Shown one piece after another: positions 1-9,588 of a stretch of DNA of 64,000 bases; position 1 is the first letter of the stretch, and each line of letters starts with the position of its first letter. The notes under the pieces are model-generated. The model had not been told where the DNA came from, ran no database searches, and saw nothing but the letters and a program-made list of their open reading frames with translations. The position numbers and the translations under genes are program-made. The stretch comes from an uncultured Paracoccus sp. (GTDB taxonomy: Bacteria; Pseudomonadota; Alphaproteobacteria; Rhodobacterales; Rhodobacteraceae), in the NCBI RefSeq assembly GCF_947496875.1, contig NZ_CANMEH010000005.1, forward strand, positions 149,422 to 213,421, written 5' to 3'.

Positions 1-642
1 CCCGAGGTCGTCGTGATCAATCCGCGCGCAGCCCAGGGGGCCGTCGAGGATCGGGCGATGCACGTGATCCGCAGCCGCGCGATCCGCTATCTGTCCCGCC
101 ACGACCCCCATGACCGGTTCCGGATCCTGTATCCCGTCAACGAGGCCGGCGAACCGATCTATGTCCATGCCAAGCTTCTGATCGTCGACGACCGGCTGCT
201 GCGGGTCGGGTCCAGCAACATCGATCGCCGCTCGATGGGGTTCGACACCGAGGCGGACGTGTCGCTGGTGGCGTCCCGGGCCGAGGATCGCGCCTGCATC
301 CGGCGCATCCGTGCCGGGCTGATCGGCGAACACCTGGACCAGTCGCCGGAAACGGTCGAGGCTGCCTTGTCCCGCCGCGGCAGCATGGTCCGCACCATCG
401 ACGCCCTGAACGAAAGGCGGGGCCGCGGACTGAAGCCGGTTCCTCGCCGCCGGGAAACCCTGATCAACAGGTTGTTTGCCGACACGAAGCTGTTCGATCC
501 GCGCTATCGCCGCAGCGCTCGCGATCGGCTGGGCCTGACCGGCCGGCATCTGATGATCGGCGCCGGTGTCGTCGGCCTGACCGCCGGATTGCTGGTATTC
601 AGCCGACGCGGGGCACGCGCCGACCGGAATCCGCAGGACTGA
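1..642 (+). CDS. Phospholipase D-like / cardiolipin-synthase-like protein, C-terminal part
   Basis: The reading frame is open at the left edge, so the true start lies outside the window; about 213 codons are visible. A complete HKD motif is present (HAKLLIVDD followed by GSSNIDRRS), the second catalytic half of the PLD superfamily, which transfers or hydrolyses phosphatidyl groups. Near the C-terminus a hydrophobic stretch (HLMIGAGVVGLTAGLLVF) followed by arginines suggests a membrane anchor. The first HKD motif would be upstream and cannot be checked. The exact substrate (cardiolipin synthesis or another phosphodiester) is unknown. Confidence 0.8.
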   Translation, partial: PEVVVINPRAAQGAVEDRAMHVIRSRAIRYLSRHDPHDRFRILYPVNEAGEPIYVHAKLLIVDDRLLRVGSSNIDRRSMGFDTEADVSLVASRAEDRACIRRIRAGLIGEHLDQSPETVEAALSRRGSMVRTIDALNERRGRGLKPVPRRRETLINRLFADTKLFDPRYRRSARDRLGLTGRHLMIGAGVVGLTAGLLVFSRRGARADRNPQD

Positions 643-705
643 TCGGCCGGTCCCGCAGCTGCCCGCCATGCCCATTGACAGGCCGGGTCCGGAACGGCTA
701 AGTGC

Positions 706-880
706 CCGCATCCAAGTTCCGGCATCTGCCGCCGGATGAAAAGGGAACGCGCAAGGGCCATCGGCCCGATCCGCGGCTGCCCCCGCAACTGTAAGCGGTG
801 AGCGGCGCCGACATGCCACTGGGGCAACATGCCCCGGGAAGGCCGGCGCCGCGCTGATCCGCCAGCCAGGAGACCTGCTT
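706..880 (+). promoter_or_regulatory. Cobalamin (B12) riboswitch
   Basis: The conserved blocks of the AdoCbl aptamer are visible in order: AAAAGGGAA near 738-747, GCCCCCGCAACTGTAAGCGG around 778-798, GCCACTGGGGCAACATGCCC around 815-834 followed by GGGAAGGC, and the B12 box GCCAGCCAGGAGACCTGC at 861-878. It lies directly upstream of a TonB-dependent receptor and a B12-type ABC transporter, so it most likely lowers expression of that operon when cobalamin is abundant. Confidence 0.93.
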
Positions 881-1024
881 GGACACCACCCTTTCCCTGG
901 TGCGGGGCGCGCCAAGGAAGCGGCGTGCCGCAGCGGTGATTTCACTGTCTGCGGGCCGATTGCCCCGGACCAGATCAAACCGGCAGGGCTTCGCCCCTGC
1001 CTTGTTCGAAGGGACACGGGGATC

Positions 1025-2902
1025 ATGGATCAATCGCATCAAGCCCCTGCCACACGGCGCCTGCTGGCGCTGACCGTCACCATCGTGCTGCCCGTCGGGG
1101 CCGGCCCCGGCGCCGCGCAGGAGCCGGTGGTGCTGGATCCACTGGTGATCTCGGGCGGGTTCGCACCGATTCCGGCGGCCGCCTATGGCCGCGCCACCAC
1201 CACCCTGCACGGCGAGGATCTGCGCGAACGCGGCATCCTGACGGTCCAGGACGCGCTGCGGGGCGTTCCCGGCCTGTCGGTCAGTTCGTCGGGGACCAGC
1301 AACACGCTGGTCCGGATCCGCGGGGCCGAGGCGAACCACACGCTGATCCTGATCGACGGGATCGAGGCGTCGGCCGGTGACGGGCAATATGCGCTGAGCG
1401 GGATCGACACGGCCACGGTCGACCGCATCGAGGTTCTGCGCGGCCCGCAATCGGTGTTCTACGGGGCCGATGCGGCCGCCGGGGTCGTCAACATCATCAC
1501 CACCCGCGAGGGCGGAGGCCGGGCCGGGGTCGAGATCGGCAACGGCGTCGCGGGCTGGCTGTCGACGGGCATCGACGGGCCGCGCGGGGGGCTGTCGCTG
1601 TCCTATTCCGGCCGCGATGATCGCGGCTATGACGTGTCCGGCGACGGCGGCGAGGAGGATGGCATCCGCCGCCACGGGCTGTCGCTGGCGGGGGACGCGC
1701 GGCTGACCGACGGTCTGCGCGCCGGGTTCCTCCTGCGCCTGGCCGAGGAACGCTATGACTACGACCTGACCTCCTTCAACGCCGCGACCGCGGACGAGTA
1801 TCTCGTCGACGGCCCGGGGGAAGGCGAACGGGACGAACGCGCGGCGGAGACGTTCCTGGAATACGACGCGATGGACGGGCGGGTGCTGCACCGCCTGGCC
1901 TACCAGGAAACCCGGCTGGACCTGGCACAGGACGACGATCCGGCCATCGAGGCCCGCACCCGCGCCCTGAAATACCGCGCGACAATCGGGCTGGACGGGC
2001 CGGCAGAGGATGCGGACCGGACGCTGAGCCTCGCGCTGGACCACCGCCGGGACGAGAACAGCCTGTCGCCCGACAACCGCCGGCGCAACAATTCGGTCGC
2101 GCTGGAATATCGTGCCGCCCTGCCCAGCGGCATCGACCTGCAGCTGGGGCTGCGTCACGACGACAACTCGGTCTTTGCATCCACCACCACCTATGCGGCC
2201 GCGATCTCGTGGCAACCGCCCGGCAGCCCGTACCGCCTGCACGCGTCGGCCGGGACCGGCAGCGTCAATCCCGACTATTTCGAACTGCTGGGTGGCTATG
2301 GTCTGGTCGGCAATCCCGACCTGCGCCCCGAACAGAACCGCAGCTTCGACATCGGCGTCGAGGCTGGCTTTGCCGCGGGGCGCGGGCTGATCGACGTCAC
2401 CTATTTCAACGAGCGTCTCGAAGACGAGATCGCCTTTTCGGGGGTGGTGCTGGCGGACGGCACGAACTTCTCCAACGACGCGGGCACCAGCCGTCGCGAG
2501 GGGGTCGAGATCGCAGCCCGCTATGACCTGTCGGACGATCTGACCGTCGCCGGTGCGTATACCTATCTGGATGCCAGCAATGCCGATGGCAGCGTGGAGC
2601 TGCGCCGGCCGCGGCACGAACTGGCGCTGAACGCCCGGCTGCGGGTGGCCGAGGGGCGCGGGGTGCTGGCGGCCGATCTGAAGCACGTGCGCGGCAATTT
2701 CGACGCGCAGTATTTCGGCAACTATGCCGTTGCAGAATTGCCGGACTACACGGTGGTCGGCGTGGCGGGCAGCTATGACCTGACCGACACCGTCCGCGCC
2801 ACCGCACGGATCACCAACCTGCTCGACGACGATCACGTCGATGTCTGGGGCTATGCTGGCGAGGGACGGACCGCCTGGGTCGGCCTGCAGACAAGGTGGT
2901 AG
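1025..2902 (+). CDS. btuB: TonB-dependent outer-membrane vitamin B12 receptor (BtuB-like)
   Basis: A 625-residue protein with a cleavable signal peptide (hydrophobic stretch to about residue 30, ending GAAQ). A plug domain follows (DALRGVPGLSVSSSG, then RIRGAEANHTLILIDGIEA at about residues 78-120), then a long beta-barrel region ending in a C-terminal aromatic residue (QTRW), typical for BAM-dependent insertion. It takes up substrate across the outer membrane using TonB energy. Cobalamin is inferred as the substrate from the upstream cobalamin riboswitch and the BtuFCD-like genes that follow one base later. An iron-siderophore role is less likely in this context. Confidence 0.85.
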   Translation: MDQSHQAPATRRLLALTVTIVLPVGAGPGAAQEPVVLDPLVISGGFAPIPAAAYGRATTTLHGEDLRERGILTVQDALRGVPGLSVSSSGTSNTLVRIRGAEANHTLILIDGIEASAGDGQYALSGIDTATVDRIEVLRGPQSVFYGADAAAGVVNIITTREGGGRAGVEIGNGVAGWLSTGIDGPRGGLSLSYSGRDDRGYDVSGDGGEEDGIRRHGLSLAGDARLTDGLRAGFLLRLAEERYDYDLTSFNAATADEYLVDGPGEGERDERAAETFLEYDAMDGRVLHRLAYQETRLDLAQDDDPAIEARTRALKYRATIGLDGPAEDADRTLSLALDHRRDENSLSPDNRRRNNSVALEYRAALPSGIDLQLGLRHDDNSVFASTTTYAAAISWQPPGSPYRLHASAGTGSVNPDYFELLGGYGLVGNPDLRPEQNRSFDIGVEAGFAAGRGLIDVTYFNERLEDEIAFSGVVLADGTNFSNDAGTSRREGVEIAARYDLSDDLTVAGAYTYLDASNADGSVELRRPRHELALNARLRVAEGRGVLAADLKHVRGNFDAQYFGNYAVAELPDYTVVGVAGSYDLTDTVRATARITNLLDDDHVDVWGYAGEGRTAWVGLQTRW

Positions 2903-2903
2903 G

Positions 2904-3779
2904 ATGCTGACCGCTGGGCGGGGGCGCGCGGTCCTGCTGCGGTATGCCGCCGCGCTCGCATCCGTTCTCCTCGCAGCGGTCCCTGCCGCGCCGACGCGCG
3001 CAGATCTGCCACAGTCTGCCGCGGCCCCGCGCCGGGTCGTGTCGATCAACCTGTGCACCGACCAGCTGGCGATGACGCTGGCGTCGCCCGGTCAGTTGAT
3101 CTCGGTCTCGGCGCTGGCGCGCGATCCCGGCAGCTCGCTGATGGCCGACGAGGCTGCGGCGTTTCCGGTCAACCACAGCCGTGCGGAAGAGGTTTACCTG
3201 CTGCGCCCCGACCTGGTGCTGGCGAGCAGCTTTACCAGCCCGGCGACGCTGGCGATGCTGCGCCGGCTGGACGTTCCGGTGATGGTGCAGGCGCCGGCGA
3301 CGTCCCTGGCCGAGGTGCGCGAGTCCATCGTCGCGATGGGCGTCGCGCTGGGCCAGCAGGACCGCGCGGCCGTGCTGGCCCGGCGGTTCGACGAGGCGCT
3401 GGGCATCCTGCGGATGCCGGTCGATCCGGCCGCGCCACTCGCCGCCACATGGCAGGCGAACGGCTATGTCACCGGCACCGCAACCCTGTCGGCCGATGTC
3501 CTGCAGGCGGCCGGGTTCGACCTGCTGGCCCGCAAGCTCGGGCTGCAGTTCGGCGGCAGCCTGCCGCTGGAGACGCTGCTGCTGGCCGATCCCGACCTCC
3601 TGGTCACCGACCCGCCGGCGCGGGGGTCGGCCCGGGCGGATGACGTGGTGCGCCATCCGGCCCTGGCCCACGCCCGCGCAACGCGGGTCGAGGTGCCCGG
3701 CCGCGACTGGGTCTGCGGCCTGCCGCAGGTTCTGGACGTCGTCGCCCGGCTGCGCGACCTGCGGATCGCCGGACCGTGA
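2904..3779 (+). CDS. btuF: Periplasmic cobalamin-binding protein of ABC transporter (BtuF-like)
   Basis: The ATG at 2904 was chosen because it follows the receptor stop by one base and gives a clean signal peptide (MLTAGRGRAVLLRYAAALAS onward, ending near PTRA). An upstream in-frame ATG would lie inside the receptor gene. The mature part starts with RRVVSINLCTDQLAMTL and has the two-lobed class III binding protein pattern (periplasmic_binding_2 / BtuF family), about 291 residues. It should hand cobalamin to the permease encoded next; its stop overlaps that start. Confidence 0.82.
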   Translation: MLTAGRGRAVLLRYAAALASVLLAAVPAAPTRADLPQSAAAPRRVVSINLCTDQLAMTLASPGQLISVSALARDPGSSLMADEAAAFPVNHSRAEEVYLLRPDLVLASSFTSPATLAMLRRLDVPVMVQAPATSLAEVRESIVAMGVALGQQDRAAVLARRFDEALGILRMPVDPAAPLAATWQANGYVTGTATLSADVLQAAGFDLLARKLGLQFGGSLPLETLLLADPDLLVTDPPARGSARADDVVRHPALAHARATRVEVPGRDWVCGLPQVLDVVARLRDLRIAGP

Positions 3780-4789
3780 CACGCGGGGCCATGACACCCG
3801 GGGCCTTGCTGCCGGCTCTGAGCATTGCCTGCGCGCTGCTGTTCATGGCGTCGGTGCTGACGGGTCCGGCCGCCCTGGGCATTGGCGACAGCCTGCGTGC
3901 GCTGATCGCGGGCGGCGAGGGGCCGCTGCCCCTGATCATGCGCGAGATCCGGTTGCCCCGCGCGCTGCTGGCCGTTCTGGTGGGGGCCAGTCTGGGGCTG
4001 TCCGGGGCCGCGGTGCAGGGTCTGCTGCGAAACCCGCTGGCGGAACCCGGGCTGATCGGCGTCAGCTCGTCGGCGGCACTGGGTGCGGTGCTGGCCATCC
4101 AGACTGGCGCCGCCGCGACATTTGCGCTGATGCTGCCGCTTGCGGGGCTTGCGGGTGCGGCGGCCGGCGCGACGCTGGTCCTGCTGCTGGCCGGGCGCGG
4201 CGGCTATGGCCGGGGCGACAATTTCGCGCTGATCCTGGCCGGCATCGCGGTGTCATCGCTTGGCGGGGCGCTGACCTCGCTGGTGCTGAACCTGGCGCCG
4301 AACCCGTTCGCGGCAAGCGAGATCGTGTTCTGGATGATGGGATCGCTCGCCGATCGCAGCTGGCCCGATGTCTGGACCGCGCTGCCGCTGATGCTGCTGG
4401 GCTGGACCGTCCTGATGCTGTCGGCCGGGGATCTGGACGCGCTGACCCTGGGCGAGGATGCGGCCGCGTCGCTGGGCGTCGACCTGCCGGGCTTGCGGCT
4501 GCGCGTCATCCTTGGGGTGGCGGCCTCGGTCGGGGCGGCGACGTCCGTGGCGGGGGCGATCGGGTTCGTGGGGCTGGTGGTGCCGCATCTGTTGCGCCGC
4601 GCCGTCGGCGGGGTCCCCTCGCGGCTGCTGCCGGCGGCGGCGATCGGCGGGGCAGCGCTGGTGCTGGCCGCCGACATCGCGGTCCGCGTGATCCTTCCCG
4701 AACGCGACCTGAAGCTGGGGGTCATGACCGCCCTGGTCGGGGCGCCGGTTTTTCTGCACCTGATCCACCGGGTCCGGCGGGGCGCGTGA
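3776..4789 (+). CDS. btuC: ABC transporter permease, FecCD family (BtuC-like)
   Basis: A 337-residue, very hydrophobic protein of the FecCD/BtuC family with about nine to ten transmembrane helices. Family landmarks include RLPRALLAVLVGASLGLSGA near residue 62 and GFVGLVVPHLLRR near residue 263, the latter preceding the coupling loop to the ATPase. A GTG start at 3776 overlaps the previous stop; an ATG five codons later (3791) is an alternative. It forms the inner-membrane channel of the B12 importer. Confidence 0.87.
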   Translation: MTRGAMTPGALLPALSIACALLFMASVLTGPAALGIGDSLRALIAGGEGPLPLIMREIRLPRALLAVLVGASLGLSGAAVQGLLRNPLAEPGLIGVSSSAALGAVLAIQTGAAATFALMLPLAGLAGAAAGATLVLLLAGRGGYGRGDNFALILAGIAVSSLGGALTSLVLNLAPNPFAASEIVFWMMGSLADRSWPDVWTALPLMLLGWTVLMLSAGDLDALTLGEDAAASLGVDLPGLRLRVILGVAASVGAATSVAGAIGFVGLVVPHLLRRAVGGVPSRLLPAAAIGGAALVLAADIAVRVILPERDLKLGVMTALVGAPVFLHLIHRVRRGA

Positions 4790-5562
4790 GACCCGCGGCG
4801 AGCCCCTCGGGCCTGGTGCTGTCCGGCCTGACCGTGCGGCGGGGTGAGGCGACAGTGCTGCGGGACGTGTCGCTGTCGGTGCCCGCGGGCCGCTTCGTGG
4901 CCCTGATCGGGCCGAACGGCGCCGGCAAGACGACGCTGCTGCGCGCGGCCATGGGCCTGATCCCGGCCCATGGTACCAGCAATCTCGCGCGGCTTCCTGC
5001 GGGGGCGCGGGCCCGGGCCGCCGCATTCCTGCCGCAGGGCCGGGATGTCGCGTGGCCCGTTCGGGTCGAGATGCTGGTCCGGCTGGGCCGGCGCCCGCAT
5101 CCCGACCGGCGCGCCGATGATCGCGCGGTCGCCGCGGCGATGGAACGGCTGGAGCTGGGTGATCTGGGTGGCCGCATCGCCACCGAACTGTCGGGGGGCG
5201 AGCTTGCCCGGGTGCTGATCGCGCGGCTGCTGGCCCAGGACACCCCGGTGATCCTGGCCGACGAGCCGATCGCCGGACTGGACCCGGCCCACCAGTTCGG
5301 GGTGATGCAGGTCTTTGCCGATCTGGCGCGCGAGGGGCGGACGGTCGTCGTGTCGCTGCACGACCTGTCGCTGGCGGCGCGCTACTGTGATCGCCTGATC
5401 CTGCTGGACCGGGGCCGGCTGACGGCCGACGGACCCCCCGGCCAGGTGCTGACGCCCGAGCGGCTGAACGCGAGTTTCGGGATCGCTGGCGGCTTGCTGC
5501 CGTCGGCAGACGGGCCGGTGTTCGTCCCAGCGCCGCTGCACGGGTCCGGAACGGGCGGGTGA
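4786..5562 (+). CDS. btuD: ABC transporter ATP-binding protein (BtuD-like)
   Basis: The GTG at 4786 overlaps the permease stop and gives a 258-residue ATPase of normal length. Visible motifs are Walker A GPNGAGKTT, signature LSGGELARVL, Walker B VILADEPIAGLD and the switch histidine in VVVSLHDLSL. It powers the B12 importer with the two preceding genes, completing a riboswitch-led btuB-F-C-D operon. Confidence 0.85.
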   Translation: MRPAASPSGLVLSGLTVRRGEATVLRDVSLSVPAGRFVALIGPNGAGKTTLLRAAMGLIPAHGTSNLARLPAGARARAAAFLPQGRDVAWPVRVEMLVRLGRRPHPDRRADDRAVAAAMERLELGDLGGRIATELSGGELARVLIARLLAQDTPVILADEPIAGLDPAHQFGVMQVFADLAREGRTVVVSLHDLSLAARYCDRLILLDRGRLTADGPPGQVLTPERLNASFGIAGGLLPSADGPVFVPAPLHGSGTGG

Positions 5563-5803
5563 CCGGCGGATAATGGCGCAGGACCGGCTTAAAGCGGCTA
5601 CCTGCGGCCTGGCCGCCGCTGCCCGGCGAGCTTGAACTCCGGATGGCGGCACGGCCTCCTTGTCGGGCAGCACCGCAGCGGACGACGGTCCGGCACCTCG
5701 GATGACGGTGCTCTGACCGCCCACCGTGCATCGGCCGTGAATCTGCTTGGGCGATCGGGTCGCTTCGGCTATGCCTCGTTGCGAGATCGGGATGGAGGCT
5801 TCG

Positions 5804-6049
5804 ATGACGCAGCGGCTGCATCTGGTGTTCGGGGGCGAACTGGTCGACTCGCAACGGCATGAGTTCGCCGACCCGTCGGCAATCCACGTGGTCGGCGTCT
5901 TTCCCGATTATCGCAGCGCCCACGCCGCGTGGGCGGCCGAAGCGCAGCGCACCGTGGACAGCGCGCAGACCCGCTATTTCATCGCGCATCTGCACCGGCT
6001 GCACGACGAGAGCAGCGAGACGAGCCCGACGGGTGAGCTGGGCGCCTGA
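5804..6049 (+). CDS. DUF4170 domain protein
   Basis: A small 81-residue protein, start set at the ATG beginning MTQRLHLVFGGELVD. The sequence matches the DUF4170 pattern (GGELVDSQRHEFADPSAIH, then a C-terminal FIAHLHRLHD). In Rhodobacteraceae this gene commonly sits directly ahead of the Kdo transferase and lpxK, as here, which suggests an accessory role in lipid A/LPS core assembly. No catalytic residues are apparent. The 240 bases upstream (5563-5803) hold no recognisable gene. Confidence 0.75.
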   Translation: MTQRLHLVFGGELVDSQRHEFADPSAIHVVGVFPDYRSAHAAWAAEAQRTVDSAQTRYFIAHLHRLHDESSETSPTGELGA

Positions 6050-6055
6050 CCGGCC

Positions 6056-7273
6056 ATGGGATCTGGCCTGCCGGAGCTTGGGTTATGGCGGCGGCTGCGT
6101 CCCGTTCCGGCGGCCGAGGGCGAACTGGCGACGGTCGCGCCCCCCGGCACCGGACCGCTGATCCTGCTGCATGGCGGGGGCGGCGCCGCCGGGCTGGTCG
6201 CGGGCGCGGTTCTGGCCCGACGCAAGGATGCCCGGCTGGCCACGCTTGGTCCGCGCGGCGCTGATGATCTGCATGATCTGGTGCAGATGCAGCTGCAGGT
6301 TCCGACGGATCTGGGCGCCGCCCGCCACCTGATCGCGCAGTGCAACCCGGCCGCGATGGTGCTGTTCGACACCGATCTGCCCCGCGCGCTGCTGCTTGCC
6401 GCCGACGAGGCAGGGTTGCCCGTCACGCTGATCCAGACCCAGCCTATCCAGCCGGCGCAGCGGTCGTGGTGGCGCAGCCCGACCTCCCGCACCGCCTTGG
6501 GCCGCGTGTCGCGCCTGCTGGTCCCGGACCGGGTCACCTGGGCCGAGGCGTTGCGGCTGGGGATCGCGCCGGCGCGCATCGAGGTCATCGGTCCGCTGGT
6601 CCCGACCCGTTCGGTCCTGCGCTGCAATCCCCGGGAACAGGCCGCCCTGCAGGCGCAGCTGCACAACCGTCAGGTCTGGCTTGCCGCCGCCCTGCCGCTG
6701 GACGAGGCGCAGGCGGTGTTCGAGGCGCATCTGGCCGTCCTGACCTACAAGCACGGGGCGCTGCTGATCGCGGCGCCAGCCGATCCGGCGGCCGAGCCAG
6801 AACTCGCCCTAATCGCCGAACAGGCCGGACTGACCGTCGCCCGTCGGGCCATGGACCAGGAACCCACGACCGAGATCCAGGTGCTGCTGGCAGAGGACGG
6901 GGCCGAGCTGGGGCTGTGGTACCGACTGGCGTCGGTCAGCTTTCTCGGCGGGACGCTGCCGCCGGCGACAGGGGCCGGGCGGCCACGGCTGGCGATGCGC
7001 CACCCGTTCGAACCGGCGGCGCTGGGCTCGGCGATCATCCGCGGCCCCTGCACCGACGCCTATCCGGCCGAGTGGCAGCAGCTGGACTCCGCCCGCGCCG
7101 CGCGGATCGTGCAGGACGCGGACGGGCTGGCCGCTGCGGCGTCCGATCTGACCGCCCCCGATCAGACCGCCCGTCTGGCCCTGGCCGCATGGGAGGTGGC
7201 GACCAGCGGTGCCGCGGTGGCCAGCCATGTGGCCGGGGTCATCCTGTCGGACATCGAAGGGACGACCGCCTGA
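6056..7273 (+). CDS. 3-deoxy-D-manno-octulosonic acid (Kdo) transferase-like glycosyltransferase
   Basis: A 405-residue protein that looks like a divergent WaaA/KdtA glycosyltransferase: an N-terminal Rossmann domain ending in [11 protein letters not shown] and a C-terminal domain with [18 protein letters not shown], resembling the SFVGGSL region of Kdo transferases where the donor binds. It should add Kdo to lipid IVA at the inner membrane. The position between DUF4170 and lpxK supports this. The sequence is unusual enough that the number of Kdo residues added cannot be inferred. Confidence 0.75.
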   Translation: MGSGLPELGLWRRLRPVPAAEGELATVAPPGTGPLILLHGGGGAAGLVAGAVLARRKDARLATLGPRGADDLHDLVQMQLQVPTDLGAARHLIAQCNPAAMVLFDTDLPRALLLAADEAGLPVTLIQTQPIQPAQRSWWRSPTSRTALGRVSRLLVPDRVTWAEALRLGIAPARIEVIGPLVPTRSVLRCNPREQAALQAQLHNRQVWLAAALPLDEAQAVFEAHLAVLTYKHGALLIAAPADPAAEPELALIAEQAGLTVARRAMDQEPTTEIQVLLAEDGAELGLWYRLASVSFLGGTLPPATGAGRPRLAMRHPFEPAALGSAIIRGPCTDAYPAEWQQLDSARAARIVQDADGLAAAASDLTAPDQTARLALAAWEVATSGAAVASHVAGVILSDIEGTTA

Positions 7274-7424
7274 TGCGCCGAGCACGGGACAAGGCGAAGC
7301 CGGGCATCGGCCCCGCCGCGCGGCCGGCGCGGGGCCTATGCCCCCTCCTCGTATTGCCCGCAGCCCGCGCCCTCGCCGGCCGCCGCCATTCGGCGTCGCC
7401 GCTGCGCCTCGCGCCGGGCTGGCG

Positions 7425-8411
7425 ATGAGCGGGCGGGCCCCGGATTTCTGGTATGATCGGCCCGGTCCGATCACCCGGGCCCTGTCGCCTCTGGGGGCGC
7501 TCTATGCACGGGGCACTGCGCGCCGACTGCGGCGGGGGCGGCGGCAGCGGGTGGGTGTGCCGGTAATCTGCGTGGGCAATCTGAACGCCGGCGGCACGGG
7601 CAAGACCCCCACCGTGATCGCGCTTCTGCAGCGACTGGCGGACCGCGGGGTGCCGGCCCATGTCGTCAGCCGCGGCCATGGCGGGACCGAACGCGGGCCG
7701 CTGCGCGTGGTGCCGCAGCTTCACGGTGCCGCGCGGGTCGGCGACGAGCCGCGGCTGATGGCCGAGTTCGGCCCCGTCTGGGTGGGGCGGGACAGGGTGG
7801 CGACCGCGCGGCAGGCGGTCGAGGCGGGCGCGGGCGCCATCCTGCTGGACGACGGGTTTCAGGATCCTGCGCTGGCCCATGACCTGGCGATCGTGGTTGT
7901 CGATGCGGTCCGAGGGTGGGGCAACGGTCTGTGCCTGCCGGCCGGGCCGCTGCGCGAACCCGTCGCCCAGGGACTGGCCCGCGCCGACCTGATCCTGGCC
8001 ATCGGACCCGCCGAGGCGCAGCGCCGTTTTGTCGCGCGCTGGCCGGACCTGCCAGTGCCGCGCCTGACCGCGCGGCTCGAGCCCTTGCAGACCGGCATGG
8101 ACTGGACCGGGACACCGGTTCTGGCCTTTGCGGGGATCGGTCATCCGGAGAAATTCTTTGCCACGTTGGCGGCGCAAGGCGCGCAGATCATCCGGGCCGA
8201 AGCGCTTGCGGATCACCAGGCGTTTTCGCCGCAACTCCTGACCCGGTTGGAGACCGAGGCGCGGCTGGCGGGGGCGCAGCTGGTCACGACCGAAAAGGAT
8301 GCGGCGCGGCTGCCCGACTCGTTCCGCCGCAAGGTGCTGACCCTGCCGGTCCGTCTGCAGATCGACGATCCGTCGGCGCTGGACGCCCGGCTGGACGCCA
8401 TCGGCCTGTGA
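7425..8411 (+). CDS. lpxK: Tetraacyldisaccharide 4'-kinase LpxK
   Basis: It phosphorylates the 4' position of the lipid A disaccharide. The start at 7425 ([14 protein letters not shown]) gives 328 residues, the usual LpxK length. The P-loop reads [13 protein letters not shown] near residue 50, and the LpxK pattern VVSRGHGG and LDDGFQDP follow. A single transmembrane N-terminal anchor is weak here. It follows the Kdo transferase by about 150 bases. Confidence 0.92.
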   Translation: MSGRAPDFWYDRPGPITRALSPLGALYARGTARRLRRGRRQRVGVPVICVGNLNAGGTGKTPTVIALLQRLADRGVPAHVVSRGHGGTERGPLRVVPQLHGAARVGDEPRLMAEFGPVWVGRDRVATARQAVEAGAGAILLDDGFQDPALAHDLAIVVVDAVRGWGNGLCLPAGPLREPVAQGLARADLILAIGPAEAQRRFVARWPDLPVPRLTARLEPLQTGMDWTGTPVLAFAGIGHPEKFFATLAAQGAQIIRAEALADHQAFSPQLLTRLETEARLAGAQLVTTEKDAARLPDSFRRKVLTLPVRLQIDDPSALDARLDAIGL

Positions 8412-8421
8412 GAGGCCGCCC

Positions 8422-9489
8422 TCAACGCGCCAGCGCCCAGACCTTTCGCATCAGGCCGGGCAGGCTCTGCGGGTTCAGGTCGCGGCGCGGCATCAGGCTG
8501 CCCCGGACCACCGCAGCCCGTGGCGGTAGCGCGGCCAGCATGACCTGCAGGCGCAGGTCGAAATGCGTCAGGACGTGGCGCACCTCGCCCGCCTCCTGCC
8601 ATGCCGCGTCGAGCGGCGGGGGCAGATCGGTGCCGTCCCACCCAGTTGTCGGAAAGCCCAGCGTGCCGCCCAGCAGGCCCCGGGCGGGCCGGTGATCGAC
8701 AAGGACGTGACGATCGTCGCGGGCGACCCAGACCGTCCCGTGCCGAGTGGGGCGAGGTCGCTTGGGGCTGCGTCGGGGCAGGTCGGCCTGGATGCCGGCC
8801 GCACGGGCCGCACACAGGTCCATCAGCGGGCAGATGCCGCAGGCGGGGCTGCGCGGCGTGCAGATGGTCGCGCCCAGATCCATCATCGCCTGCGCGAAAT
8901 CGCCGGGGCGCTGCGCCGGGGTCAGGCGGCCGGCCAGCACGGTCAGCGGCTTCTTGGCTGCGGGCAGGGGCGTCTGCACAGCAAACAGCCGCGCCACGAC
9001 CCGCTCGACATTGCCGTCGACCACCGTTTCCGGCCGGTCGAAGGCGATCGCCGCGATCGCCGCCGCCGTGTAGGGGCCGATGCCGGGCAGGGCCTGCAGC
9101 CCGTCCCGGGTGTCGGGAAATGGCCCGGCCGCAGCCACTGCCCGAGCGGTCGCCAGCAGGTTGCGGGCGCGGGCATAGTATCCCAGCCCCGCCCATTCGG
9201 CCATCACCTCGGCATCGTCGGCGGCCGCCAGCGCATGGACATCGGGCCAGCGGGCGGTGAAGCGGTGGAAGTAGTCGCGCACCGCCGCCACGGTCGTCTG
9301 CTGCAGCATGATTTCGGACAGCCACACCCGGTAGGGTGCCGGTGCCGGGCTGCCGGGTGGCGCGCGCCAGGGCAGAGCACGGCCGTGGCGGTCGTACCAG
9401 TCCAGCAGCCGATCGGCGATCTGGCCCGGGGCGGCGTTCCCCGCGAGGGTCGCAGCCTCGGCAGCGGGATGATCGGCGGACTCACACAA
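8422..9489 (-). CDS. mutY: A/G-specific adenine DNA glycosylase MutY
   Basis: A 355-residue base-excision enzyme that removes adenine opposite 8-oxoguanine. Seen: the catalytic glutamate segment SEIMLQQTTVAAV, the helix-hairpin-helix LPGIGPYTAAAIAAIAF followed by the aspartate in VVDGNVERV, and the four-cysteine iron-sulfur loop with spacing C-X6-C-X2-C-X5-C near residue 210. A C-terminal NUDIX-like 8-oxoG recognition domain follows. It is convergent with lpxK, leaving a ten-base gap, and divergent from the DUF721 gene. Confidence 0.95.
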   Translation of the reverse strand: MCESADHPAAEAATLAGNAAPGQIADRLLDWYDRHGRALPWRAPPGSPAPAPYRVWLSEIMLQQTTVAAVRDYFHRFTARWPDVHALAAADDAEVMAEWAGLGYYARARNLLATARAVAAAGPFPDTRDGLQALPGIGPYTAAAIAAIAFDRPETVVDGNVERVVARLFAVQTPLPAAKKPLTVLAGRLTPAQRPGDFAQAMMDLGATICTPRSPACGICPLMDLCAARAAGIQADLPRRSPKRPRPTRHGTVWVARDDRHVLVDHRPARGLLGGTLGFPTTGWDGTDLPPPLDAAWQEAGEVRHVLTHFDLRLQVMLAALPPRAAVVRGSLMPRRDLNPQSLPGLMRKVWALAR

Positions 9490-9588
9490 ACTTCACCCTT
9501 TCCGTTGCGGCGCGGACTGGCATCCCGGTGGCGGAGCGGTCAGACTGACGGCTGTTTCTGCCAACCCAGCACGGGAACCCGCCTCCGC

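Noticed and set aside
698..3058. Long minus-strand open frame over the B12 receptor
   Set aside because: Antisense of btuB and the riboswitch; no domain and composition typical of GC-rich shadow frames.
4253..6004. 583-codon minus-strand open frame over the B12 transporter genes
   Set aside because: Fully antisense to btuC and btuD, which have clear family motifs; the frame has none.
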